From positions 1 to 64,000 of the forward strand of contig NZ_SJSM01000002.1 of NCBI RefSeq assembly GCF_004331685.1: a DNA stretch of 64,000 nt. The letters are read 5' to 3'. Each line of letters starts with the position of its first letter. Position 1 is the stretch's first letter. A model generated the notes under the pieces. The model did not search any database and was not told the origin of the DNA. It saw only the letters and a list, made by a program, of their open reading frames with translations. A program made the translations under genes and the position numbers. Shown here piece by piece: positions 24,501-34,203 of the stretch. This DNA comes from Pedobacter hiemivivus (GTDB lineage Bacteria; Bacteroidota; Bacteroidia; Sphingobacteriales; Sphingobacteriaceae).

Positions 24501-26087
24501 TTAGGCAAATAATACGGTAAACTGGTGGTCTAACGGTTTAAAATAGGCAACCAAAGAATCAATAAACTCGTCACCATATATTACATACATTGGTGCAATA
24601 TTTAACACCCTTTCTTGTAGTACTCCTGTTGGGAAAAGTTTGTCCTTTAAGCTCTCGATTTGAGCAAGGGAGGTTTTATGCTTACGCTTTTCGGCTCTTA
24701 GCATTTTTTTCTCTAAACTTGAAATGAGTTTAAGTGCTCTTGTTTTTGCTGCATCAGCCGATTGAGAAAGCGTTTTGTCAATCTTATAAGCATTTAGCTT
24801 AATCTGATCAAAAACGGCGCTGATTGCACGTTCTTCATCATTTAAAGAGAGCTGCAGGTTGACATGCGAGCGTACCCATTCATTTTTTATACTTTCAGTT
24901 TTGGCAAACAGGTTTTTATAACTGATACCAAGGATCTGCATTCTTTCTTCACTTCTGCTATCAATTACCATTGCCGAATTGCGTAATAATACGATCGGGA
25001 AATCAACTTTATAATGCTCAAAGTTCGACTTTAACTGTAGCCAGTAAGTCAGCTCAGCACCTCCGCCTATATAAGCTAGATTGGGTAAAATCACCTCCTG
25101 GTATACCGGGCGCATAACCACATTCGGGCTAAATCTTTCAGGGAAATTACTGATTTCAGTTTCAAGCTCTTCTTTATTAAAGCTGATATCAGTATGCATT
25201 ACATTGTAGCGGCCATCTTCTTCCACAATACGTTCCCGTAATTGATCTGTCATGTAGAAGAAGTTGATCTCTCTAGGGTTTACCTGTGGCTTATGACCAA
25301 GTTCTTCCAGTTTTGAATTGCTGTCGGAAATAAACTTGAAGCTATTTTGTTCAGTAATGTCCTGGTATATAATTGCAGCGAATTGTTTTTTTAGTTGAGG
25401 ATCATCTGCATCAACGCAAACCAATCCATACTCACCAAATAGGGCATCTACTAATTCGCGTGTGGCATCACTTAGTTTTGCATTATTGGTGTAAGCAGCT
25501 TCGACCAATCGGGATAACATGAGTCCTTTTGTGCCAATGCCTAAATAACCTTTATAAGCAGTAAGGGTTTCAATAATATCTTTAGTATTTAGCCTACCGG
25601 TAGCTCCGGCAGCCTGCTTATTCCAGGTCAGCATTTTGTCCTCAATTTTCACATGATTGATTTCCTCAAAATCATGATCTTCTGTAGCCATCCAATAGAC
25701 AGGGACAAAATTATAGTCTGGAAATTCTTGCTTTAATTCTCTGGCCAGATTTATAGCGGTCACTATTTTATAAATAAAATAAAGTGGACCGGTAAAAATA
25801 TTCAGCTGATGGCCAGTAGTGATGGTAAAGGTGCGGCTATCTCCCAATCGTTTGATATGCTCAGTGACCATTGGCGTTGTTTTAACAGACGCGTATTGCT
25901 TTTTCAGCGTATCCACCAATACGGATCTATCCGCATTATAATTACGATTTTTAATGGCTTCAGCGAAGCCATTAAAATCCGGGGTATATTTATAGAAAGA
26001 CTTTAACTGATCTTTTCCGCTGATGTAATCCAGTACAATTGCAGAGAAAGCATTCGTTTCCTGGTATGGTATGTATTTAGCCTGCAT
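24501..26087 (-). CDS. bshC: Bacillithiol synthesis cysteine-adding enzyme BshC
   Basis: The 528-residue protein has the nucleotide-binding pattern TFTITTGHQLNIFTGPLYFIYK, then VPVYWMATEDHDFEEI (HxGH-like site), and GGGAELTYWLQLK. A coiled-coil region lies near 430-490 and the end is PMYVIYGDEFIDSLV. BshC ligates cysteine to glucosaminyl-malate in the last step of bacillithiol synthesis. Length and motifs match the family. The other bsh genes are not in the window. Confidence 0.93.
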   Translation of the reverse strand: MQAKYIPYQETNAFSAIVLDYISGKDQLKSFYKYTPDFNGFAEAIKNRNYNADRSVLVDTLKKQYASVKTTPMVTEHIKRLGDSRTFTITTGHQLNIFTGPLYFIYKIVTAINLARELKQEFPDYNFVPVYWMATEDHDFEEINHVKIEDKMLTWNKQAAGATGRLNTKDIIETLTAYKGYLGIGTKGLMLSRLVEAAYTNNAKLSDATRELVDALFGEYGLVCVDADDPQLKKQFAAIIYQDITEQNSFKFISDSNSKLEELGHKPQVNPREINFFYMTDQLRERIVEEDGRYNVMHTDISFNKEELETEISNFPERFSPNVVMRPVYQEVILPNLAYIGGGAELTYWLQLKSNFEHYKVDFPIVLLRNSAMVIDSRSEERMQILGISYKNLFAKTESIKNEWVRSHVNLQLSLNDEERAISAVFDQIKLNAYKIDKTLSQSADAAKTRALKLISSLEKKMLRAEKRKHKTSLAQIESLKDKLFPTGVLQERVLNIAPMYVIYGDEFIDSLVAYFKPLDHQFTVLFA

Positions 26088-26133
26088 TGCTACGAATTTA
26101 AGTTAATAAACCATAATTCTTAATTTGCGGCTT

Positions 26134-27468
26134 TTATTTTACAATCTGTCCATATAGATCAAAGTCTTCAGCGCGGTCTATTTTTACCTGTACAAAGCTA
26201 CCATTTGCGGCATAACCTGTACTGGCATCAATTAGGACCTCATTGTCAACTTCTGGTGAGTCAAATTCGGTACGACCAATGAAGAAGTCTCCTTCTTTTC
26301 TGTCTACCAAAACTTTATAGGTTTTGCCAATTTTCTCTTGGTTAATGTCAAAAGATATTCCCTGTTGCAATTCCATAATAGCATCTACACGTTCTTGTTT
26401 TACTTCAGCAGGTACATCATCTACAAGATCATGTGCATGGGTTTTCTCTTCGTGCGAGTAAGTAAAGCAGCCTAGTCTGTCGAAACGAGTTTCTTCAACC
26501 CAGTTCATCATCTCTTCGAAATCCTGTTCAGTTTCACCTGGATAACCGCAGATTAAAGTAGTACGCATAGCGATACCCGGTACTTTATCTCTGATCTGGT
26601 TTACAATATCAATGGTTTTTTGTTTGGTGATACCACGACGCATTGATTTTAGCATATTGTCTGTGATGTGCTGTAAAGGCATATCCAGGTATTTGCAAAT
26701 GTTCTCGCGTTCATTCATGGCATCTAAAATTTCCATTGGGAAACCAGAAGGGTAGGCGTATTGAAGTCTGATCCATTCAATACCGTTTACATCTGATAGT
26801 CTACGCAGTAATTCATCTAGATTACGTTTGCCATAAATATCTAAACCATAATAGGTCAGATCCTGTGCAATCAGTATTAATTCTTTAGTTCCGCCTGCTG
26901 CTAATATTTTAGCCTCATTTACCAGTTCCTGCATATCGCGGGAAACATGTTTTCCGCGCATTAATGGAATGGCACAAAAAGAGCAGGGACGGTTACAGCC
27001 TTCTGCGATTTTAAAGTAGGCGAAATGAGAAGGGGTAGTCAATAAACGCTCTCCAATCAGTTCGTGTTTATAGTTTGCCCCTAGAGAGTGCAATAAATTA
27101 TTTAGATCATTGGTTCCAAAGAAGGCGTCTACATTGGTAATCTCGGATTCTAATTCTGGTTTGTAACGTTCCGACAAGCATCCAGTTACAAAGACCTTTC
27201 CTACTTTACCTTCCTCTTTTAGCTGACTGTATTGCAAGATGGTATCGATGGATTCTTGTTTTGCATTGTCGATAAAGCCACAAGTATTGATGACAACAAT
27301 ATCGTCTTTACCCATTTTATTAGCTTCATGAACCACATCCATGCTATTGCCGCGCAGTTGTCCCATTAAAACTTCAGAGTCGTAGGTGTTTTTAGAACAG
27401 CCTAAAGTGATGACATTGATTTTTGGTTTTTTAACGGGGATTATTTTGGAAGTGTTTTTTGTATTCAT
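26134..27468 (-). CDS. rimO: Ribosomal protein S12 methylthiotransferase RimO
   Basis: The 444-residue enzyme has an N-terminal UPF0004 domain with Cys24 (TLGCSKNTYDS). The radical-SAM motif CNRPCSFC follows inside EGCNRPCSFCAIP, and then a C-terminal TRAM domain (YKVLVDRKEGDFFIGRTEFDSPEVDN). It adds a methylthio group to an aspartate of ribosomal protein S12 using two 4Fe-4S clusters. IPLMRGKHVSR separates RimO from MiaB-like relatives. It lies in a minus-strand run with ftsY upstream. Confidence 0.95.
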   Translation of the reverse strand: MNTKNTSKIIPVKKPKINVITLGCSKNTYDSEVLMGQLRGNSMDVVHEANKMGKDDIVVINTCGFIDNAKQESIDTILQYSQLKEEGKVGKVFVTGCLSERYKPELESEITNVDAFFGTNDLNNLLHSLGANYKHELIGERLLTTPSHFAYFKIAEGCNRPCSFCAIPLMRGKHVSRDMQELVNEAKILAAGGTKELILIAQDLTYYGLDIYGKRNLDELLRRLSDVNGIEWIRLQYAYPSGFPMEILDAMNERENICKYLDMPLQHITDNMLKSMRRGITKQKTIDIVNQIRDKVPGIAMRTTLICGYPGETEQDFEEMMNWVEETRFDRLGCFTYSHEEKTHAHDLVDDVPAEVKQERVDAIMELQQGISFDINQEKIGKTYKVLVDRKEGDFFIGRTEFDSPEVDNEVLIDASTGYAANGSFVQVKIDRAEDFDLYGQIVK

Positions 27469-27511
27469 GTTGTAATATTGGGTATTCTTGTAATTTTAAT
27501 GTTGTCGCTTT

Positions 27512-28474
27512 TTATTTAAATAAGCTGTCAACAAATGCTTTTTTATCAAATAATTGAAGGTCGTTCATGCTTTCGCCTACGCCTATATATTTTACGGGGA
27601 TTTTAAACTGGTCTGAAATGCCAATTACCACACCGCCTTTTGCCGTACCATCAAGTTTAGTGATGGCCAATGCATTTACGTCCGTAGCTTCAGTAAACTG
27701 TTTGCATTGCTCAAAGGCATTTTGTCCTGTAGAGCCATCTAGTACCAGCAATATTTCGTGTGGGGCAGAAGGGATTACTTTTTCCATCACACTTTTAATT
27801 TTGCCCAACTCGTTCATCAAACCGATTTTGTTGTGTAGTCGGCCGGCAGTATCAATAATAACTACATCTTCTCCGTTAGCTACGGCTGATTGTAGCGTAT
27901 CATAAGCAACAGACGCAGGGTCTGAACCCATTGCCTGCGCAACTACGCGTACACCAACGCGTTCACCCCAAAGTTTAATTTGCTCTACAGCAGCAGCTCT
28001 AAAAGTATCAGCTGCACCTAAAACAACCTTAAGGTTTTCGGCTTTTAGTTTATGTGCCAGTTTTCCAATAGTAGTAGTTTTTCCTACACCATTTACGCCT
28101 ACAACCATAATTACGTAAGGCTTGTGCTGGCCATATTCAAACTGTCTAAAGTCGTTGCTGTTGTTTTCTGCCAATAGTAACTGAATCTCGTCACGCAATA
28201 GGTGATTCAGTTCAGTAGTAGATAAGTATTTGTCTTTAGTTACACGTTGCTGTATACGGTCGATGATTTTTAATGTTGTATTTACCCCAACATCAGAAGT
28301 AACCAATACTTCCTCCAGGTTGTCGAGCACATCATCATCTATGGTAGATTTACCAGCAACAGCTTTAGTGATTTTACTAAAAAAGCCTTCTTTAGTTTTT
28401 TCTAATCCCTTATCCAGAGCCACTTGGGCTTCAGGTTCAGTTTCCTTTTTCTTGAAAAAATCAAATAACCCCAT
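27512..28474 (-). CDS. ftsY: Signal recognition particle receptor FtsY
   Basis: The 320-residue GTPase has an N domain, then the G domain motifs GVNGVGKTTTIGKLA, AADTFRAAAVEQ, DTAGRLHNK, TKLDGTAKGG and IGVGESMNDLQLFD. It docks SRP-ribosome complexes at the membrane. It has only a very short acidic leader (FDFFKKKETEPEAQ), as is common in Bacteroidetes. It follows the DUF4295 and ribosomal protein genes on the minus strand. Confidence 0.96.
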   Translation of the reverse strand: MGLFDFFKKKETEPEAQVALDKGLEKTKEGFFSKITKAVAGKSTIDDDVLDNLEEVLVTSDVGVNTTLKIIDRIQQRVTKDKYLSTTELNHLLRDEIQLLLAENNSNDFRQFEYGQHKPYVIMVVGVNGVGKTTTIGKLAHKLKAENLKVVLGAADTFRAAAVEQIKLWGERVGVRVVAQAMGSDPASVAYDTLQSAVANGEDVVIIDTAGRLHNKIGLMNELGKIKSVMEKVIPSAPHEILLVLDGSTGQNAFEQCKQFTEATDVNALAITKLDGTAKGGVVIGISDQFKIPVKYIGVGESMNDLQLFDKKAFVDSLFK

Positions 28475-28546
28475 ACGAATGTATAATAAAACAAAAAAAG
28501 CCCTCCCGGTAAAAAGGGACGGCTCTAATATTATAAAATATTAAAA

Positions 28547-28702
28547 TTATTTTTTAGATGCAATAGCATCTTGAACGTGATCGTTGTGAACAATAACTTC
28601 TTTGAAAGAATAAGATCCTTTGTCAGATTTAGTCATTGTAATAACTTTCGAATATTCTTTTCCTTTACCCGTTTTAAGGGTAGCAACTACCTTTTTTGCC
28701 AT
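28547..28702 (-). CDS. DUF4295 small ribosome-linked protein
   Basis: A 51-residue lysine-rich protein starts MAKKVVATLKTGKGKEY and contains FKEVIVHNDHVQDA. This matches the DUF4295 family, which is restricted to Bacteroidetes and encoded next to rpmG. It is probably a ribosome-associated protein, although its role is unknown. It sits 40 bases after rpmG in the same minus-strand operon. Confidence 0.9.
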   Translation of the reverse strand: MAKKVVATLKTGKGKEYSKVITMTKSDKGSYSFKEVIVHNDHVQDAIASKK

Positions 28703-28742
28703 GATTTAATGGATTGTATCTAGTTAATAAACTAAATTGATA

Positions 28743-28925
28743 TTACTTAATTTCTTTGTGAACCGTTACTTTTCTCAATACCGGGTTGAATTTTTTCAAT
28801 TCTAAACGCTCAGTAGTGTTTTTACGGTTTTTAGTAGAGATATATCTAGACATACCAGGCATGCCGCTAGTCTTATGCTCTGTACACTCTAGAATAACTT
28901 GTACTCTGTTACCTTTTTTTGCCAT
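28743..28925 (-). CDS. rpmG: 50S ribosomal protein L33
   Basis: The 60-residue basic protein starts [18 protein letters not shown] and ends [10 protein letters not shown], with [10 protein letters not shown] and KKFNPVLRK in between. It is the cysteine-poor form of L33, lacking the zinc-binding CxxC pairs. It is encoded between rpmB and the DUF4295 gene. Confidence 0.95.
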   Translation of the reverse strand: MAKKGNRVQVILECTEHKTSGMPGMSRYISTKNRKNTTERLELKKFNPVLRKVTVHKEIK

Positions 28926-28966
28926 TTTATATACTATTAAGGTTGATTCACATCAACCAATGTTAT

Positions 28967-29200
28967 TTACAAATACCCTTTTTTCACGAAACGACTGATC
29001 GCTTCAGTAATACCAATTTTGTTGATGGTTTTGATTGCTGAAGTAGATACTTTCAGTGTTATCCAACGATCTTCTTCAGGAATATAAAATTTCTGAAGTT
29101 GTAAGTTGGGATAAAACTTACGCTTAGTTTTAACGTTTGAGTGAGAAACATTAAAACCTGTCATTGCCATTTTTCCGGTTAAATCACAAACTCTAGACAT
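28967..29200 (-). CDS. rpmB: 50S ribosomal protein L28
   Basis: The 77-residue protein has the L28 pattern: [20 protein letters not shown], then [10 protein letters not shown], and [14 protein letters not shown] near the end. A single cysteine (Cys5) is left of the zinc ribbon seen in some relatives. It is the first gene of the minus-strand rpmB-rpmG-DUF4295-ftsY-rimO run. Confidence 0.95.
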   Translation of the reverse strand: MSRVCDLTGKMAMTGFNVSHSNVKTKRKFYPNLQLQKFYIPEEDRWITLKVSTSAIKTINKIGITEAISRFVKKGYL

Positions 29201-29250
29201 GCCTTTATTTATAGTGTTAAATATATTTTCTTAATTTTTTTAAGAGTGTG

Positions 29251-29281
29251 CAAATATCAATAAAATATTTGTATTCGTCAA
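29251..29281 (-). promoter_or_regulatory. Candidate promoter of the rpmB operon
   Basis: On the minus strand a TTG (29281-29279) is followed after 20 bases by GATATTTG (29258-29251), one mismatch from TAnnTTTG. It lies about 50 bases before the rpmB start codon. The fit is good in spacing but imperfect in sequence. Confidence 0.4.
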
Positions 29282-29541
29282 GAGGAGTCCGAAATATTTT
29301 TAATTTATTTCCAAGGGGTTGGGAGATAAAATCATCATTTTCTTCTAAAGCAGCATTCTTTTAGCTTTTAAGATGGTTGAAAGGGTGGCCTGGGTTTTCA
29401 TAGTGCCAAATTTATCTTAGAGGGAGCCCTGAAATGGCTCTATTTTTTTATTTGTTTTTCTTCCTTTTTATGGTCTTCTTGAAGTTGCTCTTTTAAAACC
29501 TTGATAATCAAATTGAATTGTAATAATATTATAGCTAGTAA
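29282..29541. other. Gene-free stretch between divergent operons, with a terminator-like hairpin
   Basis: Between the rpmB promoter and the fecR promoter no gene is supported. The hairpin GAGCC 29424-29428 with GGCTC 29436-29440, followed by TATTTTTTT, has terminator form on the plus strand. No plus-strand gene precedes it, so it may be a relic or end a small unseen transcript. An 18-codon minus-strand frame at 29345-29401 is too short to call. Confidence 0.4.
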
Positions 29542-29574
29542 TTTATGATTAAATCGTAAAATTCGGTACTTTTG
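29542..29574 (+). promoter_or_regulatory. Candidate promoter of the fecR-susCD operon
   Basis: TACTTTTG at 29567-29574 fits TAnnTTTG exactly. A TTTA at 29542-29545 lies 21 bases upstream as a weak -33 element. The site is 43 bases before the fecR start, suiting housekeeping sigma transcription. Confidence 0.5.
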
Positions 29575-29617
29575 GAGTTAGGTGGGAGGAAGGATTTTAA
29601 TTTAACGTATTCTAAAC

Positions 29618-30904
29618 TTGGATCAGATCAAATTATATACCAGGCAATTGGTTGCCGAAGCATTATCCATCATGCAAAATGGGAAGGTTGATAACCTTCC
29701 AGTGTATGATAATGGCAATTTTATAGGGAGGATTACATACAAGGAACTACGCGCTTTTTTAAGGTATAACGGAAAAATGGGGAATATTGATGCCCATAAG
29801 ATGAGTTTTGAACTTGGAACTGCACTGGTTACCATAAAGAGATTACGTAGTGAAAATGAGCAAAGACCCTTGCGGAGTACAGGAGTTAAACAATTTATGA
29901 TAGGATTAAGTTCGGTAGCTGCAGTTGTATTCGTTTTACTAGGCCTAAACAGGTTGTTTTTTACACCGGTTAATTCAATTCCTCCTGTTGAAAATAATGC
30001 GGCAATCCCTGGTACAAAAAAAATACTGTTGACTTTGTTAAATGGGGATAACATTACCTTAAATGACACTGAAACTGGAGTTGCTGTAATAGGTAATGAG
30101 TTACAGTATATTGATGGAGGTAAAGTTGCCGGATCAGCAGGTTTGGTTAGTAAAAGCCAACAGATGATACTGAATATTCCAAGGGGAGGTAATTATCAGA
30201 TGATATTGCCTGATGGGAGTAAAGTATGGCTTAATGCCGCCAGTAGTTTAAAGTTTCCTTCAACTTTTGCAGGCGCGACTCAGCGCAAAGTGGAGTTAAA
30301 TGGAGAGGCTTATTTTGAAATTTCTAAGGTTACACGTCCATCGGGTAATAAGCAATCCGCTATCCGGGTTCCATTTATAGTGGTAAGCAATGGTCAGGAA
30401 ATAGAAGTTTTGGGGACGCACTTTAATGTAAATGCTTATAGTAACGAAAAAACGGTGCAGACCACTTTGCTTGAAGGAAGTGTACGCATTAGGAAATCAT
30501 CGACAGACAATATGTTGGCAGCAAGTCTGGATCCTTCAACACTCGACTTTATGGGTGGTGTAAAAGGTGAATTAGATTTGGGAGAATCTGTGTTACTTAG
30601 ACCTAATGAGCAAGCGACTTTGACAAACGATAAAATAAGTGTTAGACATGTAGATGCTGAAGAGGCGATCGCATGGAAAAATGGCGAATTTATATTTAGG
30701 AATACATCGCTGGAGAGTATTATGCGAATGGTTACCCGCTGGTATGATGTAGAAGTTATTTTCCAGAACAAAGAGGTCGGTGCAGAGCTTATTGGGGGTA
30801 CCATAGTAAGGTCTTATAAATTAGCTCAGGTATTACAAATGCTGGAGATGACCGGAAATGTAAGATTTAAAGTTGAAGGCAGAAGAGTTACTGTATTAGA
30901 ATAA
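29618..30904 (+). CDS. FecR-family transmembrane regulator with CBS-like N-terminus
   Basis: The 428-residue protein starts at TTG 29618. Its first 50 residues, LVAEALSIMQNGKVDNLPV and YDNGNFIGRITYKELRAFL, read like one CBS motif instead of the usual anti-sigma helix bundle. One membrane helix follows (about 93-110). A periplasmic FecR domain comes next (GGNYQMILPDGSKVWLNAASSLKFP and a later EVLGTHFNVNAY), and then a C-terminal STN-like part. FecR proteins relay a signal from a TonB receptor to an ECF sigma factor, but no sigma gene adjoins. susC overlaps its stop by one base. Confidence 0.85.
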   Translation: MDQIKLYTRQLVAEALSIMQNGKVDNLPVYDNGNFIGRITYKELRAFLRYNGKMGNIDAHKMSFELGTALVTIKRLRSENEQRPLRSTGVKQFMIGLSSVAAVVFVLLGLNRLFFTPVNSIPPVENNAAIPGTKKILLTLLNGDNITLNDTETGVAVIGNELQYIDGGKVAGSAGLVSKSQQMILNIPRGGNYQMILPDGSKVWLNAASSLKFPSTFAGATQRKVELNGEAYFEISKVTRPSGNKQSAIRVPFIVVSNGQEIEVLGTHFNVNAYSNEKTVQTTLLEGSVRIRKSSTDNMLAASLDPSTLDFMGGVKGELDLGESVLLRPNEQATLTNDKISVRHVDAEEAIAWKNGEFIFRNTSLESIMRMVTRWYDVEVIFQNKEVGAELIGGTIVRSYKLAQVLQMLEMTGNVRFKVEGRRVTVLE

Positions 30905-33900
30905 TGCTTTTAAAAAAGGGAGTAATTGTTTTCATATTGATGCTACTAGGGATAGCTGTACGTGCGCAAAAGTTAAATTATGTGCAGAAAAATGTATCCT
31001 TGTCGCGTTTTTTTAAGGAAATAAGAAAACAAACGGGGGCTAGTGTAGTCTGGAATGAAAAAGGATTCAATGTAAATCAACAGATAGATGCTGATTTTAG
31101 GAATGTGGAGCTTAAAACAGCAATCGATCAGATCGCTGCCAAGTTGCACTTTACCTATTCCATGGTTGATAAAATGATTGTCGTAAAGGATCAATTGGTT
31201 GTTGCCAACCCTATTGAAACGGTAAAACCGAAGATCGATAATAAACCTGTAGCTACTGAGGAGAAAAAGGAGTTTAATTTGCCTGGGGTGGAAATTATAA
31301 GCACCGGTTATCAGCGGATACCAAAAGAACGTGTTACCGGGAGTTTTGCGATGGTAGATAGCGCTCAGCTAAATCGCAGAGTTAGTCCTGATATTTTTAG
31401 CAGATTGGAAGGGATTACCAGTGGACTGTTGTTTAATAAAAATACTTTAAATAGTACTTCTGGGAATTTGGATATCTCTATTCGGGGTAGAAGTACAATT
31501 TATGCGAATGATCAACCATTAATTATTTTAGATAATTTCCCTTTTAACGGCGATTTTAATTCCATCAATCCAAATGATGTAGCTAACATTTCAGTATTAA
31601 AAGATGCGGCATCGGCTTCTATATGGGGAGTTCGGGCTGGTAATGGAGTGATTGTGATTACCACGAAAAGCGGAAAATACAAGCAACCTTTGAAGCTCTC
31701 TTTTAATTCTAATTTGACGGTTTCTGGTAAGCCGGATGTTTTTTACAATCCAAATTACTTGTCTTCTAAAGATTTTATTGATGTAGAAACCTTCTTGTTT
31801 AACAATGGGAAATATGATGCCGCATTGCTAGATCAGGTTAATTTTCCCGTTGTTTCTCCTGTTGTGAAGATTTTAGATAGACAAAAGAAAGGGCAATCTG
31901 CAACGGTAACCGAGCAACAACTTGATGCCTTGCGAGGAAATGACATTCGGAATGAGGAGCTTAAATATTTCTACCGAAACCCTATTTCACAGCAATATTA
32001 TCTGAATATGAGTAAAGGGACTGACGTATCCAGTCATTATCTTTCTGCAGGTTATGATAGGTCACTTGCTAGTCTTGTGAATAATGAAAACAATAGGATT
32101 ACAGTAAATACCCAACATTCTGTAAAGCTGTTGAAAAACTTGGAGTTGAATGCAGGATTGTATTATGTAAGAACTAGTGGGAAAATGGATAGTACAATTG
32201 CGGGGACTTCAAGTCCAAACTTTACACCTTATTATCAATTCAAGGACGGCAATGGTAATGCCACAGTATTTGAAAGTGCATATAGTGGGGGTTTCAATGC
32301 ACAAGCTATGGCTAAAGGTTTTTTGGATTGGTCTTATGTTCCTCTGGATGAATTAGGATTACCTTCGACAACTGTGTTGGGTAATGATTTGCGCTTAAAT
32401 GGCGGTTTAAATTATACATTTCTTCCGGGGTTAAAAGCTGAGGTTAAGTATCTTTACCAGCATATAAAAAATAATTCACAACTTACAAGTGGGCTGGAAA
32501 GGCACTTAACAAGAAGCTCGATCAATCAATATGCGATTTTGCAAGCCGGGCAGGTCAGTGGCTATAACATACCTCTAGGTGCAATTCAGTATCAAACAAT
32601 GCGGAAAGCCGTGTCAAAAAATTTCAGGGCTCAATTAAATTATGAAAAAGATTGGCAAAAACATGCCATTTATGCAATTGCTGGGTATGAACTTTCTGAA
32701 TTTGATACACAAGCAAACACATCTATTAACTATGGTTATGATAAGCGCACAGGAAGTTCTGTTCCAATTGATGCGGTGACTGTTTTTAATCTAAACCCTT
32801 CAGGAAATGGTAAAATAAATACTGGCGGCGATCTTTTCGGGAGATTGGATCGAATTCGATCGTTATTTGCCAATGCCGTCTATATTTATGACCAAAAGTA
32901 TGTGGTATCGGCTAGTATGAGAATGGACGGGTCAAATTATTTTGGAGTCAAAACCAATCAGAAGAACGTACCATTGTGGTCTGCAGGTGCTTTATGGCAT
33001 TTGGATAGGGAAGCTTTTTACAAGATGAATTGGTTACCCGTATTAAAATTAAGAGCCTCTTATGGTATTAATGGAAATCTCGATAAGAGCAATACAGGGA
33101 TAACTACTATTAGAAATAACATTGCAAATGCAGTATATACGAATTTGCCATTTGCTAGCATAGTAAACATAGGCAACCCTGAGCTTCGCTGGGAAAAAAT
33201 AGGTATAGCGAACCTTGGGCTTGATTTTGGGTTTAAGGATAATGTTGTTTCGGGTAAGGTAGATTATTTTTTTAAGAGGGGGACTGATATGCTTGGTGAC
33301 AAGGCTTTTTCTGCTAGTACAGGGATAAAGGTGCTACGCGGGAATTATTCTGAAATGAAGGCTAGAGGTATAGATATTTTATTGACTTCTCAGAATTTAA
33401 ATGGTATTGTTAAATGGCAAACGAATGCATTGTTTTCAACAGTGCATGATTGGGTAACTTTGTATGATGTGATTGAGACTACCGGGGCCTCTTATTTTGA
33501 TAATAATCTCGCAAAACCATTACTTGGGAAACCTGTTTATGGTATTTACAGTTACAGATCTGCAGGATTGGACCCTTTGAATGGTGATCCACGTGGCTAT
33601 TTAAAAGATCAGATTAGTAAGGATTATAATCGGATATTGACCGAAACTACAGTGGATGACCTCGAGTATAATGGAGCTGCCCGTCCTACTGTATTTGGAG
33701 GGTTGAATAATACAATCTCCTTTCGTAAATTTACGTTTGCTTTTAGTATCAGTTATAAGCTAGGCTATTATTTTAGAAAGCCCTCTGTAAATTATTACAG
33801 TATGTATCATTTAGGATTAGACAAGGGCTTGAAAAAGGATTTTGAAAGGCGCTGGCAAAAGTCTGGTGATGAACTGTTTACGAATGTGCCATCCCAAGCG

Positions 33901-34194
33901 AATTACACGGAAGGCAGCTTTAGGGACATATTTTATCTGAATTCTTCTTCAACTATTGCCAAGGGTGACCATGTCCGTTTGCAAGATATCAGCCTAAGTT
34001 TTGATCTGGATGATTCGAATTGGAAAAGTATTCCGGTAAAACAAATGCAACTTTATTTGTATGCGAATAACATGGGGGTCATTTGGAAGGCAAATGATTT
34101 TGGCTTGGATCCAGATCTTGTTCCGGGGACAAATGACCGTTTAGCACATCCTGTGCCTATGAATTTTTCACTAGGGATTAAAGTCAGTTTTTAA
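30904..34194 (+). CDS. SusC/RagA-type TonB-dependent outer-membrane transporter
   Basis: The 1096-residue protein has a signal peptide ending VRAQ and an STN (secretin/TonB N-terminal) domain at about 25-100. The plug domain contains IRGRSTIYANDQPLIILDNFP and VLKDAASASIWGVRAGNGVIVITTK, hallmark SusC signatures. A long beta-barrel ends LGIKVSF. The STN domain matches control by the FecR protein encoded just upstream (ATGA-type overlap). It would import a glycan or peptide together with the SusD protein; no degrading enzymes nearby reveal the substrate. Confidence 0.93.
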   Translation: MLLKKGVIVFILMLLGIAVRAQKLNYVQKNVSLSRFFKEIRKQTGASVVWNEKGFNVNQQIDADFRNVELKTAIDQIAAKLHFTYSMVDKMIVVKDQLVVANPIETVKPKIDNKPVATEEKKEFNLPGVEIISTGYQRIPKERVTGSFAMVDSAQLNRRVSPDIFSRLEGITSGLLFNKNTLNSTSGNLDISIRGRSTIYANDQPLIILDNFPFNGDFNSINPNDVANISVLKDAASASIWGVRAGNGVIVITTKSGKYKQPLKLSFNSNLTVSGKPDVFYNPNYLSSKDFIDVETFLFNNGKYDAALLDQVNFPVVSPVVKILDRQKKGQSATVTEQQLDALRGNDIRNEELKYFYRNPISQQYYLNMSKGTDVSSHYLSAGYDRSLASLVNNENNRITVNTQHSVKLLKNLELNAGLYYVRTSGKMDSTIAGTSSPNFTPYYQFKDGNGNATVFESAYSGGFNAQAMAKGFLDWSYVPLDELGLPSTTVLGNDLRLNGGLNYTFLPGLKAEVKYLYQHIKNNSQLTSGLERHLTRSSINQYAILQAGQVSGYNIPLGAIQYQTMRKAVSKNFRAQLNYEKDWQKHAIYAIAGYELSEFDTQANTSINYGYDKRTGSSVPIDAVTVFNLNPSGNGKINTGGDLFGRLDRIRSLFANAVYIYDQKYVVSASMRMDGSNYFGVKTNQKNVPLWSAGALWHLDREAFYKMNWLPVLKLRASYGINGNLDKSNTGITTIRNNIANAVYTNLPFASIVNIGNPELRWEKIGIANLGLDFGFKDNVVSGKVDYFFKRGTDMLGDKAFSASTGIKVLRGNYSEMKARGIDILLTSQNLNGIVKWQTNALFSTVHDWVTLYDVIETTGASYFDNNLAKPLLGKPVYGIYSYRSAGLDPLNGDPRGYLKDQISKDYNRILTETTVDDLEYNGAARPTVFGGLNNTISFRKFTFAFSISYKLGYYFRKPSVNYYSMYHLGLDKGLKKDFERRWQKSGDELFTNVPSQANYTEGSFRDIFYLNSSSTIAKGDHVRLQDISLSFDLDDSNWKSIPVKQMQLYLYANNMGVIWKANDFGLDPDLVPGTNDRLAHPVPMNFSLGIKVSF

Positions 34195-34203
34195 AGGGAG
34201 ATT

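Noticed and set aside
18900..29200. parS sites for ParB
   Set aside because: No convincing parS-type palindrome was found near parAB; an imperfect palindrome near 26938-26957 lies inside rimO and does not match the known pattern.
29345..29401. 18-codon minus-strand frame (MKTQATLSTIL...)
   Set aside because: Too short to separate from chance; no promoter or family match.
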